The position numbers and the translations under genes are program-made. A DNA stretch of 64,000 nt from Rhynchopus euleeides (lineage: Eukaryota > Euglenozoa > Diplonemea > Diplonemida > Diplonemidae). Where the stretch lies: NCBI GenBank assembly GCA_963210315.1, contig OY723249.1, forward strand, positions 551,569-615,568, in the 5' to 3' direction. A model generated the notes under the pieces. It saw nothing but the letters and a program-made list of their open reading frames with translations. It was not told where the DNA came from and ran no database searches. Shown piece by piece: positions 32,708 through 43,800 of the stretch (positions within the stretch are counted from its first letter, which is position 1; each line of letters starts with the position of its first letter).

Positions 32708-33855
32708 GGGGGGGTCAAATGCCACCCTTTTACGTGGACAAACACGATTTTTCAAAAAACCGGCGCAGAGGCCCCAAAGCCCCCGTAAACCCTCCAAACC
32801 CCCCCAGATCGATCCGGAAACCCATCGAACCCCACTTTTCCACCATTCCGGGCACCTCAGGTGCCCGAATTGGGGTACCTAAATTTTGTGCCACCGTTTG
32901 GTACCGGACAGTGCCACTGTGTGGGAGGTTGGAAAAGAAAATGCCCCAACACACCACATCTGAGGGTTGCAATGCATGTTGCTTGCCAACCACGTCATCC
33001 GGTGGGTGTCAGGCGCTATGTAGGTGGCATTAGCCAGGTCTTCGATGAGTTCTGGCTTGTATATGTACCTCCCTGCCACCATGCACCGGGAGGCTGCCTG
33101 TAGGTACGGAACAAGTCCAGATGGTCGTGTGATTCCTGTGCAGCAGTGCTCCACAACCGGGATGTGTTGACAACGACTGTTGCAACACGAGCTGTACATT
33201 CCGGGAACACACGAAGTGCGCTGTCGTGGTACCCATTGTGCCAGAATTGGTAGTTGCTGCGGTCTACTTTGCCTGGCCCAAGAGCACTGGTACTGAACGG
33301 TGCAATATGCGTGGCGAGGTGAATGCAACGGAAGGGCGCAAAGTCAATACAGCTCTCGGATGGCGGGTGGTGGTGCCACTAGTGTGTGACGTTCACTCGA
33401 GGATACAACGCATCACAATGAATCAGCAACCGTGGACCGAGTACAATACGCTCTCTGTGGCTGGTGTGGGGAACAAAGGCAGTGCCTGTGCCGCAGGCAG
33501 GGAGGTACATATACAAGCCAGAACACATCGAAGACCTGGCTCATGCCACCTACATAGCGCCTGACACCCACCGGATGACGTGGTTGGCAAGCAACATGCA
33601 TTGCAACCCTCAGATGTGGTGTGTTGGGGCATTTTCTTTTCCAACCTCCCACACAGTGGCACTGTCCGGTACCAAACGGTGGCACAAAATTTAGGTACCC
33701 CAATTCGGGCACCTGAGGTGCCCGGAATGGTGGAAAAGTGGGGTTCGATGGGTTTCCGGACCGATCTGGGGGGGTTTGGAGGGTTTACGGGGGCTTTGGG
33801 GCCTCTGCGCCGGTTTTTTGAAAAATCGTGTTTGTCACCCCCATTTGACCCCCCC
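32708..33855. mobile_element. 1148-bp TA-flanked foldback element, copy 1
   Basis: Inverted repeats of about 350 bases start GGGGGGGTCAAATG at 32708 and end CATTTGACCCCCCC at 33855, flanked by TA (32706-32707 and 33856-33857). The first bases inside differ at the two ends (CCACCCTTTTACG left, GGGGTGAC right), so copies can be oriented. The central ~430 bases are unique and non-coding. It has the same length as its twin at 55723-56870, which lies in the opposite orientation, with only scattered differences. Confidence 0.85.
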
Positions 33856-33857
33856 TA

Positions 33858-35598
33858 GGGGCATAGCTTCCGATAAGAATCCGACCCCCAGACCCCTCCG
33901 ACCCCCGACCCCCGACCCCCCCTTAGCAAAACTACCCCCCCCTCCCAAAAAATCTCAGGGGTTTCCCGAGGAAACGCGGTTCCCCCCTCTCCTGCGTTGT
34001 TTGGGCTCCGTGCGGATCGTAGTGGGGTCACTTTGTTGGTGTAGGTGCCACAGAACACCTCTGAAATGCGGATGTGGTTCCTTGAGAAAAGGGGGGTCGG
34101 AACCTCGGGGGTCGGAATCCGACCCCCGACCCCCCATTTTTAGGGGGTCGGAGGGGGTCGGGGCTATATCCCGACCCCCCATTCTTGCGGGGGTCAGGAT
34201 CCGGAAGATGGGGGGTCTGAAACTGTGGTCAAACTCGGGTCGAAATTTTCGCGTTTTTTCTCGGGGGTCGTAGATGGGGTCGGAAACTAGGGGTTGGAAT
34301 ATGAGGTGGTCCCCCCTCCCGACCCCCCACACGGGGTTTTCAAAACCCCGTTCTTTGGACTATTTGGAGTTTGTGCGGATCGTAGTGGGGTCATTTCGTG
34401 GGTCTTGGGACCAAGCTTCAACGACGAAACATGGGTCTGGTCCAGGTACTGTCATGGGAGGACGTGACCGGGAGGCACACCAGGCCACCCCCACCCACCC
34501 AGCGGGACCCTCCCGACCCCCTCCTCGGGTTTTTCAAAAACCCGTTCTTTTGAATATTTGGAGTTTGTGCGGATCGCAGTGGGGTCATTTTTGACATGGG
34601 GTGCCTATTCACACCTCTTATTGGTGGTCCCCATCCAGGCCACATTCCTTAGGAAATAGTAAGGCGACCCCCTCCGACCCCCCCTCACGACCCCCGACCC
34701 CCGCTTATCGGAAGCTATGCCTCAGGCCTGTCGCTAACTTTTCGATTTTGGAGATTTGGTGGGTTGACGCTCCTGTTTTGGGGGGGGGTCAGGGGGGAAA
34801 ACACTAGGGGTCAATTTTTCTCGCGCGCGCTTCGCGCGCGCTCGTGTTGCCAAATTTTGAATTTTCCCATCGGTGGACCACTAGGTGGGCACGGTGTGAG
34901 GCGCTGGGTTCCTTCCGTGGTTCCTCTCCCGCTCGCGCCGTCGGGTGCCGGAGGAAACCAAAAAATGGCTTTCGGGACCATGATTTCGACGCTGCCCCCT
35001 GATATGTCACGGCCGTCAAAGCGCAAGGACTTGGTTACTAGACGGGCACGCGAGATGGGGGGTCTGGGGGGCAGAGCCCCCCATCCGCCGGAGGCCACGG
35101 TAGTGAGCATCTGTTCATTGTGGGCGTACAGATTCTGTGTGAGTTGGCTGCGTCCTCCTGAGGCTACTGGAGTGGGTGGATTCCCTGACCCGATGGGAAT
35201 CGAATGACTTGAGTACGAGACATACGCCACAGGGGGGTCTGGGGGGCGGAGCCCCCCAGCCGCCGGAGGCCACGGTAGTGAGCATCTGTTCCTGCAAAAC
35301 CATACTCTCTTCGACGTCGACCCAGTGAAAGTGGGTTGACGCTTGGTCGACGCTTGGTGAGCGTCGACCCAGTGTAACCGGGCCAACGCTAGGTTAGCGT
35401 CGACCCAGTGTAATAAATGGGTTGACGCTTGGTCCAGGCTTGAATGGCAACCCAGTTCCACTAGGTCGACGCTCCAAGCCTCGACCAAGCGTCAACCCAG
35501 TCCACTGGGTCGACGCTGGGTCGACGCTTTTTTATGGGGGGGGAAACCCAAAATCACTGGGTCGACGGTCGACGCTTAGCGACATGCCTGGCTATGCC
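33858..35598. mobile_element. TA-flanked element interrupted by a Mutator-like copy
   Basis: The left end GGGGCATAGCTTCCGATAAG and the right end CTTATCGGAAGCTATGCC are inverted repeats flanked by TA (33856-33857 and 35599-35600). The Mutator-like copy 2 is inserted within the right repeat. Without it and its duplication the element is about 864 bases. Inside are many GACCCCCGACCCC-like tracts and three GCGGATCGTAGTGGGGTCA units of the neighbouring satellite. No coding capacity. Confidence 0.65.
34723..35590. mobile_element. Mutator-like non-autonomous element, copy 2
   Basis: An 868-bp copy with the same ends as the elements at 31758 and 46576. The target duplication GCTATGCCT is perfect at 34714-34722 and 35591-35599. 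The target is the terminal repeat of another element, so this insertion is the younger event. It carries TCGCGCGCGCTTCGCGCGCG, longer than the equivalent stretch in copy 1. Confidence 0.88.
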
Positions 35599-35599
35599 T

Positions 35600-35865
35600 A
35601 GGGGGGGGGGGGGGGCTGGCGTGCAGGGTGCAGGCAGCGCGCGCAAATGCGACCTGTTTCCGGGTGCCCGCGCGCTCCCGGCGACCGTGCACCCTGGGTG
35701 CACGGGTTTGGGCTGAATCTGGGTGACGTACGAGTAGGGCTCCCACCCTGAAAATGGGCTATCTGCAGTCACTCCAGGGACCTGACATCACCTGAAAGTG
35801 ACCCAAAAGTGCGGAATCTTCGACTCGCGGAATCGCGATTGACCCCTTCCATTGCACTCTTTGGG
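35600..35865. other. G tract and unassigned sequence
   Basis: A G run at 35600-35616, then an inverted pair around GCGCGC at 35636-35690; no gene. Confidence 0.35.
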
Positions 35866-36900
35866 CTCTGTGCGGATCGTAGTGGGGTCACACTGTGGGT
35901 CTAGGTGCCAAGCTTCACCCATGAAATGTGGGTCTAGTTCAGGGGCTGGTCATAGGAGACTGTGATGGGAGGCCGAGAGTCAGCCAGCCCACCCACCCAG
36001 CGGGACCCCCTCCTCGGGTGTTCCGAAACCCCGTTCTTTTGAATATTTGGAATCTGTGCGCATCGTAGTGGGGTCACTTTGTAGGTCTAGGTGACAAGCT
36101 TTGTCCATGAAATGTGGCTCTGGTTCAGGGGCTGGTCATGGGTGAAGGTGACTGGGAGTAACACACCATGCCACCCCACCCAGCGGGACCCCCTCCTCAG
36201 GTGTTCCAAAACCCCGTTCTTTTGATCGTTTGAAACTTTTGCGGATCGTAGTGGGGTCATTTTATAGGTCTATGTGACAAACATCGTCCATGAAATGTGA
36301 CTCTGGTTCAGGGGCTGGTCCGAAGAGAAAGTGACTGAGGTAGTCACACGGCCGAGAGGGGGGCCGAGAGTCAGCCAGCCCACCCACCCAGCGGGACCCC
36401 CTCCACGAGTGTTCCAAAACCCCGTTATTTTGAACGTTTGAAACTTTTGCGGATCGTAGTGGGGTCACACTGTGGGTCTAGGTGCCCAGCTTCACCCATG
36501 AAAAAGCGGTCTGGTTCAGGGGCTGGTGATGGGTGAAGGGTGACTGGGTGACACACACCATGACACCCCACCCCACCCAGCGGGACCCCCTCCTCGGGTA
36601 TTCCAAAACCCCTTTCTTTTGAACGTTTGGAATTTGTGCGGATCACAGTGGGGTCACTTTGATGGTGTGTGAGCCAAGTATCACCCATGAAACACGGGTC
36701 TGGTTCAGGGACTGGTCGTGGGAGAAGGTGGCTGGGAGGCAGCCAGTCCACTACACCCCACCTACCCACCCAGCGGGACCCCCCCCCTCGGATTTTCCAA
36801 AAACCCGTTCTTTTGAACGTTTGGAATCTGTGCGGATCGCGATGGGGTCATTTTGGCCATGGGGTGCCCATTTACACCTATTACTGGGGGACATCAATTG
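35866..36900. repeat. ~190-bp satellite array
   Basis: Six degenerate units begin at about 35872, 36057, 36241, 36450, 36638 and 36833 with GCGGATCGTAGTGGGGTCA or close variants. Each also carries GGTTCAGGGGCTGG and CCACCCAGCGGGACCCC, then AAACCCCGTTCTTTTGAA. Spacing is 185-210 bases. Three further units lie at 34012, 34374 and 34571 inside the neighbouring transposon. It is non-coding. Confidence 0.8.
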
Positions 36901-37108
36901 GGTGAAAGTACCACCTCCTGACCCCCCCCCATCCCGAGTCGGGAGGGGGGTCGGGTAGGGGGGTACCCCCCCCCATACCCCCCCTCGTGACCCCCCCCCC
37001 CCCTGGTAGGGTGCCCGACCAGGGGGTGGGGGTCACCCAAAATTTCGAGGAAATCCTGGTGTCACCCTGAAAACCTGGGTCGCCAGCCTGACCTCAGCCC
37101 GCGGGGAG

Positions 37109-37145
<37 letters not shown>

Positions 37146-37608
37146 AGGAAATCCGTGAACTACCAAAAATCCTTACCCCAGGGCCTGGGGGGGGGGGGGG
37201 GGGCATTGTGTGCTGGCAAGCCTCCATTCTGAAGAAGATGAGATGCCAGAAGAGGGGGGGGGGGGTGCGGGGGTCGGGTGGGCACCAAGTGAAAGCCGTC
37301 GTAGCCGCTTCTGGCCAATGTGTGCCGAGAAGCGAACGTCAGGAGGTGAGGGGGAGACGATCACAGACAGAGTCAAGCCACACCTTTCTCGTAATATGTC
37401 CTCGGGGCTAGAACTGAAATAAAGGAAAAAATCCATATTCCGAAGGCGGGCCAAAAGAATTGAGGGGTGCTGCACCGAACAGATTTTCGCGTCTTTCCCT
37501 CACAACTCGTGTGGGCCAATCACGGAGCGTGGCCGGCCTGAAGAGAAGATCATGCAGTGCATGATTCCTTCAGAGGGAGAGAGAGAGAGAGGGGGGGGAA
37601 GGGTCAGG
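36901..37608. other. homopolymer-rich, no gene
   Basis: GACCCCC and GGGGGTC tracts, a run of 35 C at 37109-37143, and a long G run near 37188-37203. Short frames after 37200 have no domain. A GAGA tract lies at 37577-37590. Base calls in the long homopolymers may be unreliable. Confidence 0.45.
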
Positions 37609-37742
37609 GCGTTGACGCTTCTACACACAAAACCCTGAACTGATCACACCCTGAGCCTGATGAAGGGTGGGGTTAGTGTATAGAGCACGTTTGGTTGCAG
37701 CTGTGGTGGGGCGCTTTCCGCTCACACGAGTGTGCTTAAAAA
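37609..37742 (-). repeat. solitary A repeat of the YR retrotransposon
   Basis: A 134-base copy that appears identical to A1 and A2 of the element at 13450-18089, in the same orientation, with no B repeat and no coding part nearby. It is either the product of recombination between A copies or the tip of a deleted element. Confidence 0.8.
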
Positions 37743-38024
37743 ATAAAGTGTGGCACAGCACCACACCTCACACATCATCGACAAGATCATTATCCAGGCC
37801 AGGATCAAAAAAAATGGGCATGGGGTTGTGCTTCCCTGCCCGTCTGCCGTTCACTCTGCTTCCCCCACCACCACCATCACCACCCCTCCCCCCCGCTATT
37901 CACTCGCCCACAGTCACCCGCCAGTTTTCCTCCAGCGCCTCCTCCTTTCCATTCTCGAGCCTAATTGGGAGCTCCTCCTCCTCCCCTCCTCTCCCAGCAG
38001 CTTCACAGGATGTCGGGATATAAT
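37743..38024. other. spacer; possible original 3' UTR of the ArfGAP gene
   Basis: No gene seen. It ends in TATAAT, the left half of the target duplication of the hAT-like element. If the right half is the TATAAT just after the ArfGAP stop codon at 45283, this sequence was the 3' flank of ArfGAP before the insertion. Confidence 0.4.
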
Positions 38025-38425
38025 CACGGTTTGCCCCCCGGGCGGGATCCCGGGCGGGCCCGGCCGGGTTCCGGGAAATTCCGGGATTCCCGGGATTTCC
38101 CGGCCGGGAATCCCGGGATCCCGGCCGGGAAATCCCGGGATGACCCCGGGGTATCCCGGGGTCATCCCGGGACCCCCCCGGGGTCAGGTGTAGGTGGGTG
38201 GTAAGATGACTTGAGAGTTTTGCACATTGCACATTGCACGCTGCCGTTGCCCCCTTCCCCTTTGCGATCCACCCGATGTCATTAGTTTTTGCTGGACCCG
38301 ACTATTTCACCTCACATATACCGCACGTGACTTGGACCCCACAACCCCGCCCCGCCCCCCCCCCCCCCCCACGTAACTGCGCCGCATACACACACCCGGC
38401 AGAGAAACCTTCCACAACAGCAAAC

Positions 38426-41011
38426 ATGCACCGTACTCTTTTGTTACTCCTCATTTTTTTTTCCTTCCTGCTCGTTGGTGATGCAGCACCAGGGCAGAAA
38501 GGAGGGAAGAGGGCGAGGGATGATGCGGATGACGGCGACAGCGATGGCGACGGCGGCAAGAGCCGCAAGCAACCTCGCCGAGGCAAGGCGGAGGTAGCGG
38601 CCCCGGAACCGGACCCCACCACTGACAACGACGACGACGACGACGACGACATCGACGACGCCATTGAGGCGGTGCTGAAGGAGGTGAAGCGGAAGAGGCA
38701 GCCGCTGATCGATTTGGCCGTCGCTGAAGGGGTCCTCACAGAGAATGAGAAAGCCCCCCTCATGCCGAAGATCGCCCGCCTGATTGCTCTCGGACGGAAG
38801 AAGAAGGAGCTCGCCGCCAGCGCAGTGGCCTTGCGCACGCCGACGGGGAAGTTGCGCCGCCCGGCAAAGGCCGCCCTCGCCGAGAGCCTCAGCAGCCAAG
38901 CTGACCTGACCCCCCCGAAGCTGCAGCCTGCCCAGTCTTTGTCGACCCGCTTCTCCGAGTTCAAGTGGCTTTCAGTCAAGACGAAAGCGGAGGCCACGAC
39001 CGACGGGTACAGGTTCGCGAAGGCCACGGCGAGATGCTGCGACGAGCAGGAGGTGCCCGTGTGTGCTCCGTGCAAGTGGGCGTTTGCACCCGGCGTCGAC
39101 AGGCACGACCTCACGAGCCACGTGGGTACGAAGGGCCACGGTCGCAATGCAACGACCCCAGTCGACGCCTCAACGCCAAACCGTGACGCATCCACACCAG
39201 CAGCCGACCGATCCACACCAGCAGCCGACCGATCCACACCTTCGAGCAACCGACCCGCACCAGCAAACTCCAACGTCCGGGAAACGCTGCTGGAGGTGTG
39301 CACGATGGCAGGGCTCTCGTTTCGTGGCGCGACGCAGGTCTTCCGTGCCGTCTCTGGGCTCACCATCCCAGAAGACGTCAACATGCAGAAGGTCTGGCAG
39401 AGGAGCGGGGCGACCGTCTACGACAACCACCTCGACACGATTGCCGATATGCTCGCAGGACAAGATCTGAGCATCGTCCACGACTGTGGTTCGACGATCC
39501 AGGGTCAGAATGTCGTGTTGTTCATTGCACAGACCGCTACAACGTCCGTTGCGCTGCCGCTACAGTATTCGGATGTCCCGTTTACAGGTCTTACGGTGCG
39601 CACCGCGCTGGAGGAATCTCTCGCTGCTGTCGGTGTGGGGATTGAACAGGTGAGGGTCGTGCGCAGCGATCGTGGTGGGTCGAACGTGAAGATGTCGCGC
39701 GACCTAGCAGGAGAGGCTCACATCCCGTACGTATCCTGCCTGGCTCACCTGCTGAACAACACCCTTTCCGATGTTCGTCGGATGATGAAGGCCGCCGAGG
39801 ACCCCCTGCTCGACTTCTTCCACCTCACGAACTACGTGTTTGGTGACGCGAAAAAGCAGAACAAGTGGCGGGACCACCAAAGAAGTGTGCAGAGCGACCC
39901 CCAGACACACACGGCGGGTGTCCTATTGGCGAAGCTGCGGAAGCAGTCGGCATCGACGACAACGCGGGAACAGGACAAACTTCTGGACAAGATGAAGGGC
40001 CTCTGCAAGGCCGCGGTGACCGAGGCGCACAAGGATGCGATTGCCAACGCAAAGACGTTTGGGGAGCTTTGCAGCTTGATGTCTGCAGCACACGCCGACA
40101 TGAAGAGCACTCTGCAGGAGGCGGTGGCCATCAAACGTGCACCCCGGATCTACGACACACGCTTCGTCAGCATGCTCGACTGCGCGGAGCACTTTGAAGA
40201 GCGTGTCGCCATGCTGTACTCGTACATGGCTACCGGGATTGGCAATGCCTACACTCCCCCCACGTTCGAGAAGCTTGCTGTGCTGCTGAAGACCGTCGGT
40301 TCTGAGGCGCTTCAGGACATGCTGACGGAGTTCGTCCGTGCCGCGGCGCCGGTAAGAGCCGCTTTGTCGCGGTACAGCAACGCGCAGGCACCCGGGACGG
40401 TTGGATCGGCGACGATCTACGCGGAGGTGGAGGAGCTGATCGACATCCTCCAGAGGGCGAGCACGGGGGATGGACTCGCAGCCCGCGTGTCCAAGACCTT
40501 CTACAACGGTCTGCAGAGCCGGTGGCGCGAATCCTCGGAAACGGGCCGGGGGTTCTACCTCTCTGTGCGCCAGCTGACTCCGGAGGGGTACGAGACCCTG
40601 GAGATGCTGGATGACCTGCTGCCACGCGAAGACCTCGGCAAGCACATCGGCTTCGACGTCACCGCGCCCATGTACCAGGCGTACACTTCGGCAGTGTCGG
40701 AGCACGAGGTCGGCTCAGAGAGGGTATTCTGGAAACGCCAGCTTACCAACGAGACGCTCAAGCCTCTTGCTGAGCGTGTGTTGTTTCTCCTCACCTTGCC
40801 CCCTTCCTGCACAGCACCTGACAGCGCACTCTCTGTCATGATGCAAGCCATCCCCGTGTGCCGGAGTGCTATGTCCCGCGACTCCCACGCAAAGCTCTCG
40901 CTCTTGGCCATCAATCAAGATGTGCGAGGTGCGTACGGCAAGGAGTGTGGCTTCCGGCGGACATTCCCGTCACTCCGTGTGAATGACGCTGAGAGTGACG
41001 ATGAGGAGTGA
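38426..41011 (+). CDS. hAT-like transposase with an odd hydrophobic N-terminus
   Basis: From the ATG at 38426 (five bases after AACAG) the product is 861 residues; an earlier in-frame ATG at 38234 is unlikely. Residues 1-22 look like a secretion signal (HRTLLLLLIFFSFLLVGDAA). A basic and acidic linker and a helical region follow. A zinc finger lies at ~210-240 (CAPCKWAF, then HDLTSHVGTKGH). The RNase H-like core starts with LSIVHDCGSTIQG and continues with VVRSDRGGSNVKMSRDL and the hAT hallmark VSCLAHLLNNTLSDV. The C-terminus has the dimerisation pattern ETLKPLAERVLFLLTLPPS and KLSLLAINQD. It ends in an acidic tail. The frame is intact, so the element may be active. It is the only plus-strand gene here. 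A secretion-like start on a nuclear enzyme suggests the true start may lie further in. Confidence 0.75.
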   Translation: MHRTLLLLLIFFSFLLVGDAAPGQKGGKRARDDADDGDSDGDGGKSRKQPRRGKAEVAAPEPDPTTDNDDDDDDDIDDAIEAVLKEVKRKRQPLIDLAVAEGVLTENEKAPLMPKIARLIALGRKKKELAASAVALRTPTGKLRRPAKAALAESLSSQADLTPPKLQPAQSLSTRFSEFKWLSVKTKAEATTDGYRFAKATARCCDEQEVPVCAPCKWAFAPGVDRHDLTSHVGTKGHGRNATTPVDASTPNRDASTPAADRSTPAADRSTPSSNRPAPANSNVRETLLEVCTMAGLSFRGATQVFRAVSGLTIPEDVNMQKVWQRSGATVYDNHLDTIADMLAGQDLSIVHDCGSTIQGQNVVLFIAQTATTSVALPLQYSDVPFTGLTVRTALEESLAAVGVGIEQVRVVRSDRGGSNVKMSRDLAGEAHIPYVSCLAHLLNNTLSDVRRMMKAAEDPLLDFFHLTNYVFGDAKKQNKWRDHQRSVQSDPQTHTAGVLLAKLRKQSASTTTREQDKLLDKMKGLCKAAVTEAHKDAIANAKTFGELCSLMSAAHADMKSTLQEAVAIKRAPRIYDTRFVSMLDCAEHFEERVAMLYSYMATGIGNAYTPPTFEKLAVLLKTVGSEALQDMLTEFVRAAAPVRAALSRYSNAQAPGTVGSATIYAEVEELIDILQRASTGDGLAARVSKTFYNGLQSRWRESSETGRGFYLSVRQLTPEGYETLEMLDDLLPREDLGKHIGFDVTAPMYQAYTSAVSEHEVGSERVFWKRQLTNETLKPLAERVLFLLTLPPSCTAPDSALSVMMQAIPVCRSAMSRDSHAKLSLLAINQDVRGAYGKECGFRRTFPSLRVNDAESDDEE

Positions 41012-42690
41012 TTTGTCCGGCACAGTGTGTGCGTCCGTGTGTGTGTATATCGTATTCCTTGCTGTCTGTGTCTGACGTCTTGTTCTGCAGCTGTGAGACG
41101 TCGTATGATGCTGATTGCCCTCCGATGCCATCAGCTGCTTTGGAGTCACGAGGGTATTGTGGCTCCCTTCGGAGGTTGTTGTTGCAGTGCATGTACTGCT
41201 TTTGTGTTTGTAGTTTGCCGGATCAGAAAGTCAGGAGAAGCGAATCGCGCGGCGCCCCAGCCCCAGACCCCAGCCCCTGCCACTTGCCACTTGTGTGCTG
41301 CCTTCGTGTGTGCGCCTGTGCCTCCCTGTTCTGCATTTGGTTGCCCTCGCGGGTATCACGATACAGAGCAGTCCACCCCCTCCCCCCCCCAAAAATCGTT
41401 CGCATCATCTTGGCGCCCATTCCTTCCACTTTCTGTGGATGTGTTTGGTATTTCCGAACGGAATTTTCCAGCGTCAAGACTGATACCTCGCCGTTTTCGA
41501 GTCAGTCACTTCCACCGCCGCTGCGATTTGCGTACCGGTAGTTGTGCAGAAATGCTAACATTTAATTTGCTCTGTGGAACCTGGACTGCACCTTCTGGGA
41601 TGTGAGTCTGTAGATAGTTGGACAGTTGCAGTACCCATCTGTTAGAAAGCTGAAAGGAACCTTGTCGGGCGATCAAGGACGACTGAGGGTTCAGTTTGAG
41701 TTTAATGTGGTCCAAGGGTACAACAGACATCACTGCTTGCAGATCCCTCTTGCTTGTCCCTCTGGTAACTTCCAACGGCTCAAACTCCTCGACTTCCTTG
41801 GGTGGGCATTTGCCATACCTGACGTAAAACAGTGATGCTTCGTGCTAGTGGTGAACCTGACGTTAGTAAAGGAAGGGTGCTGCGGCTGTCCACGAGGGGC
41901 TCTGATGCCTCCTCACGGTGCCTGGTTGGTCGGTTCAGGTGAAACAGAGCAAATTTAGTGTTAGGGGGATGCCTCTGGTCAAGGCCTTTTCACAAAAATT
42001 GACCCACGGCGCCGAGTTGGGCCGTTGGTTCCTGGTTGTAGCTCGGTCTACGCCAGGTTCCACACCCCGTCATCGCAAAACGTACGCATACACAGAGGCA
42101 AAACACAACAGCCTCTGTGGTACGGGAGCATGGCGGGAGGAAATTTTGCCTTTTGGTCAAATAGGCACCCTTTTGTAATCACTTGACCCGCAGGGTGGCT
42201 GAGTCTTATCAGACAGGCCGACCTACATGTTGATCAGTGGAACCACACAACCTGTTCAACCTGCCCCCGGGGTGGCTGAGTCCACCCCTGCCGTAGCGTA
42301 AGATAAGCCTACGTCGACCCTCGTCGTCCTCTTCGTCGTCCTAGGACTGTGGAGTTCAGCAACCAGGAGGATGCGGAACTGCTGTGAGCTGCACACTCTC
42401 TTGACACACCTGCACGTATCTGCGTTACACTCGTGGTAACCCCGAACCCTGTATTTATACAGGAGACTTCCATCTGGGACAGTTTCTGTTCCAGATGAGC
42501 TTTGACAGTGGTAGCCATCTTTGCTATGGAGCCATCGTCATTGCTATCGTCGTCACTCGGACCCATGAGCAGTGGATACAATTGGTGTGGAAGGAGAGGG
42601 TGCGGTTCTGGATCAGCAGGTCTGAATCTGAAACTGGGGACTGAAAGCCATAGGTCTGAGATGACCTCGGTCCAAGCGACCTGAGACTGA
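41012..42690. other. 3' non-coding part of the hAT-like element
   Basis: Only short frames. A minus-strand frame at 42309-42581 (acidic start DDDSNDDGSIAK) and a plus frame at 41918-42178 are open but show no domain. Bases 41562-42838 reappear at 44001-45277 with no indel. Confidence 0.45.
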
Positions 42691-42838
42691 GAACCCCCGG
42701 GATTCCCGGCCGGACCCCGGCCGGACCCGGCCGGGATTTCCCCGGGATCCCGGCCGGGATTTCAAAATCCCGGTCCCGGGCCCGGAATTTCCGGGCCCGG
42801 CCGGGGTTTCCCGGGATCCTGCCGGGGGGCAAACCGTG

Positions 42839-43097
42839 AATACATGTATATCAAGTAAAAATACAAGTATAATACTTGCATGTCAACTATTATACTTGTA
42901 TTTTTACTTGATATACATGTATTTTACATGTATATTTCAGGCATTTACATGTATTTTACATGTATAATACTTGTCATGCAAGTATTATACATGTAAAATA
43001 CTTGCATGACAAGTAAAATACATGTATAATACTTGCATGACAAGTATTATACATGTAAAATACATGTAAATGCCTGAAATATACATGTAAAATACAT
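42839..43097. repeat. AT-rich palindromic repeat (ACATGTA type)
   Basis: Made of ACATGTA, ACTTGCATG and ACAAGTA words in a near-palindrome, like the inner parts of 51834-52525 and 62329-62976. It lacks the CACGGTGGG ends here and runs into the start of a TA-MITE (CCGTAAACGG at 43100). Confidence 0.7.
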
Positions 43098-43175
43098 GTA
43101 CCGTAAACGGAAATATTGTGGACCGTAATAAAGGTGAACCGTACTATAGTTGGAACGTAAAAAAGATGGAACAAA
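43098..43175. mobile_element. half of a CCGTAAACGG MITE
   Basis: TA followed by CCGTAAACGGAAATATTG and stepwise GGACCGTAA, GAACCGTAC and GGAACGTAA words, matching the reverse complement of the right end of the element at 62979-63788. The other end is missing; CACGGTGG follows at 43176. Confidence 0.6.
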
Positions 43176-43330
43176 TGCACGGTGGACTCCAGCGGCCCTA
43201 GCGGGAGTCTGGGAGCGGGAGTCTGAGCGGGTGTCAAAGACTCCCGCTAGCGGGAGTCCAGACTCCCGCTAGCGGGAGTCTATACTCCCGCTAGGGGGAG
43301 TCTGACTCCCCCTAGCGGGAGTCTTTTCAC
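43176..43330. repeat. GCGGGAGTC minisatellite
   Basis: About ten copies of CTCCCGCTAGCGGGAG-type palindromes and GCGGGAGTCTG variants in 150 bases, each able to form a short hairpin. Confidence 0.65.
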
Positions 43331-43800
43331 CTATTTTCATCCATTTTTCCCATGATATAGTTACAGTCTACTGGCGTGGGGGGTAAAATCATGGTGGAAG
43401 AGGGATGGGGAGGGGCTTGTTTTGCTTCTGTCAGTTTCCCCGGACTCTGGACTACCTACCTATCCTCCTGGTAGCGGCTGCACCTGCGGAGGTGAGCGGT
43501 TAGAATTTGAGGTGTCAAAGTGCGGCCATCGCCTGTCGTAGTTGTGTTACACCTTGGGCAAGACAAGCCATCCTGCAGGCCTCATCTTCTTCGTCAGAAC
43601 TGTCATCCCCCTCCTGCTGTGCGCGTTGGTCAAGCGTGCTCAAAGTCGCCTCGGATGACACGAATGGTGTGAAAGTCGCCCCCAGCGGGATTGGCATTTT
43701 GCACAAGCAGAGCGATAATTTGCGGTGTCCTTCGGGGAACCGGGACAGGAAGTAGGGCGCGCTGATGGGTTCAACGAAGTCCTGTGTGTTGCAGTGCACA
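43331..43800. other. contig end; unrecognised possible exon
   Basis: A minus-strand frame at 43515-43799 has coding-like composition (HRKLSLCLCKMPIPLGA, then an acidic DDSSDEEDEA). It runs off into the N gap, so it could be an exon of an unknown gene from another locus. I do not recognise it. Confidence 0.3.

Larger units (their letters stand above)
38025..42838 (+). mobile_element. hAT-like DNA transposon with CACGGTTTG ends
   Basis: The left end CACGGTTTGCCCCCCGG at 38025 and right end CCGGGGGGCAAACCGTG at 42838 are inverted repeats. Both continue into long runs of CCCGG, GATCCCGGG and GGCCGGGA words (38028-38185 and 42696-42836). The single gene is a hAT-type transposase at 38426-41011. 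The left flank is TATAAT. The right flank at 42839 is not TATAAT, but the second copy of the right end (45277) is followed by TATAAT. The simplest reading is a 4814-bp element with a 6-bp duplication, with 42839-45277 inserted by mis-assembly. Confidence 0.65.

Noticed and set aside
33226-33564. 112-codon frame present in both 1148-bp foldback elements
   Set aside because: It spans the unique centre and part of the inverted arm and has no domain; duplication comes with the element.
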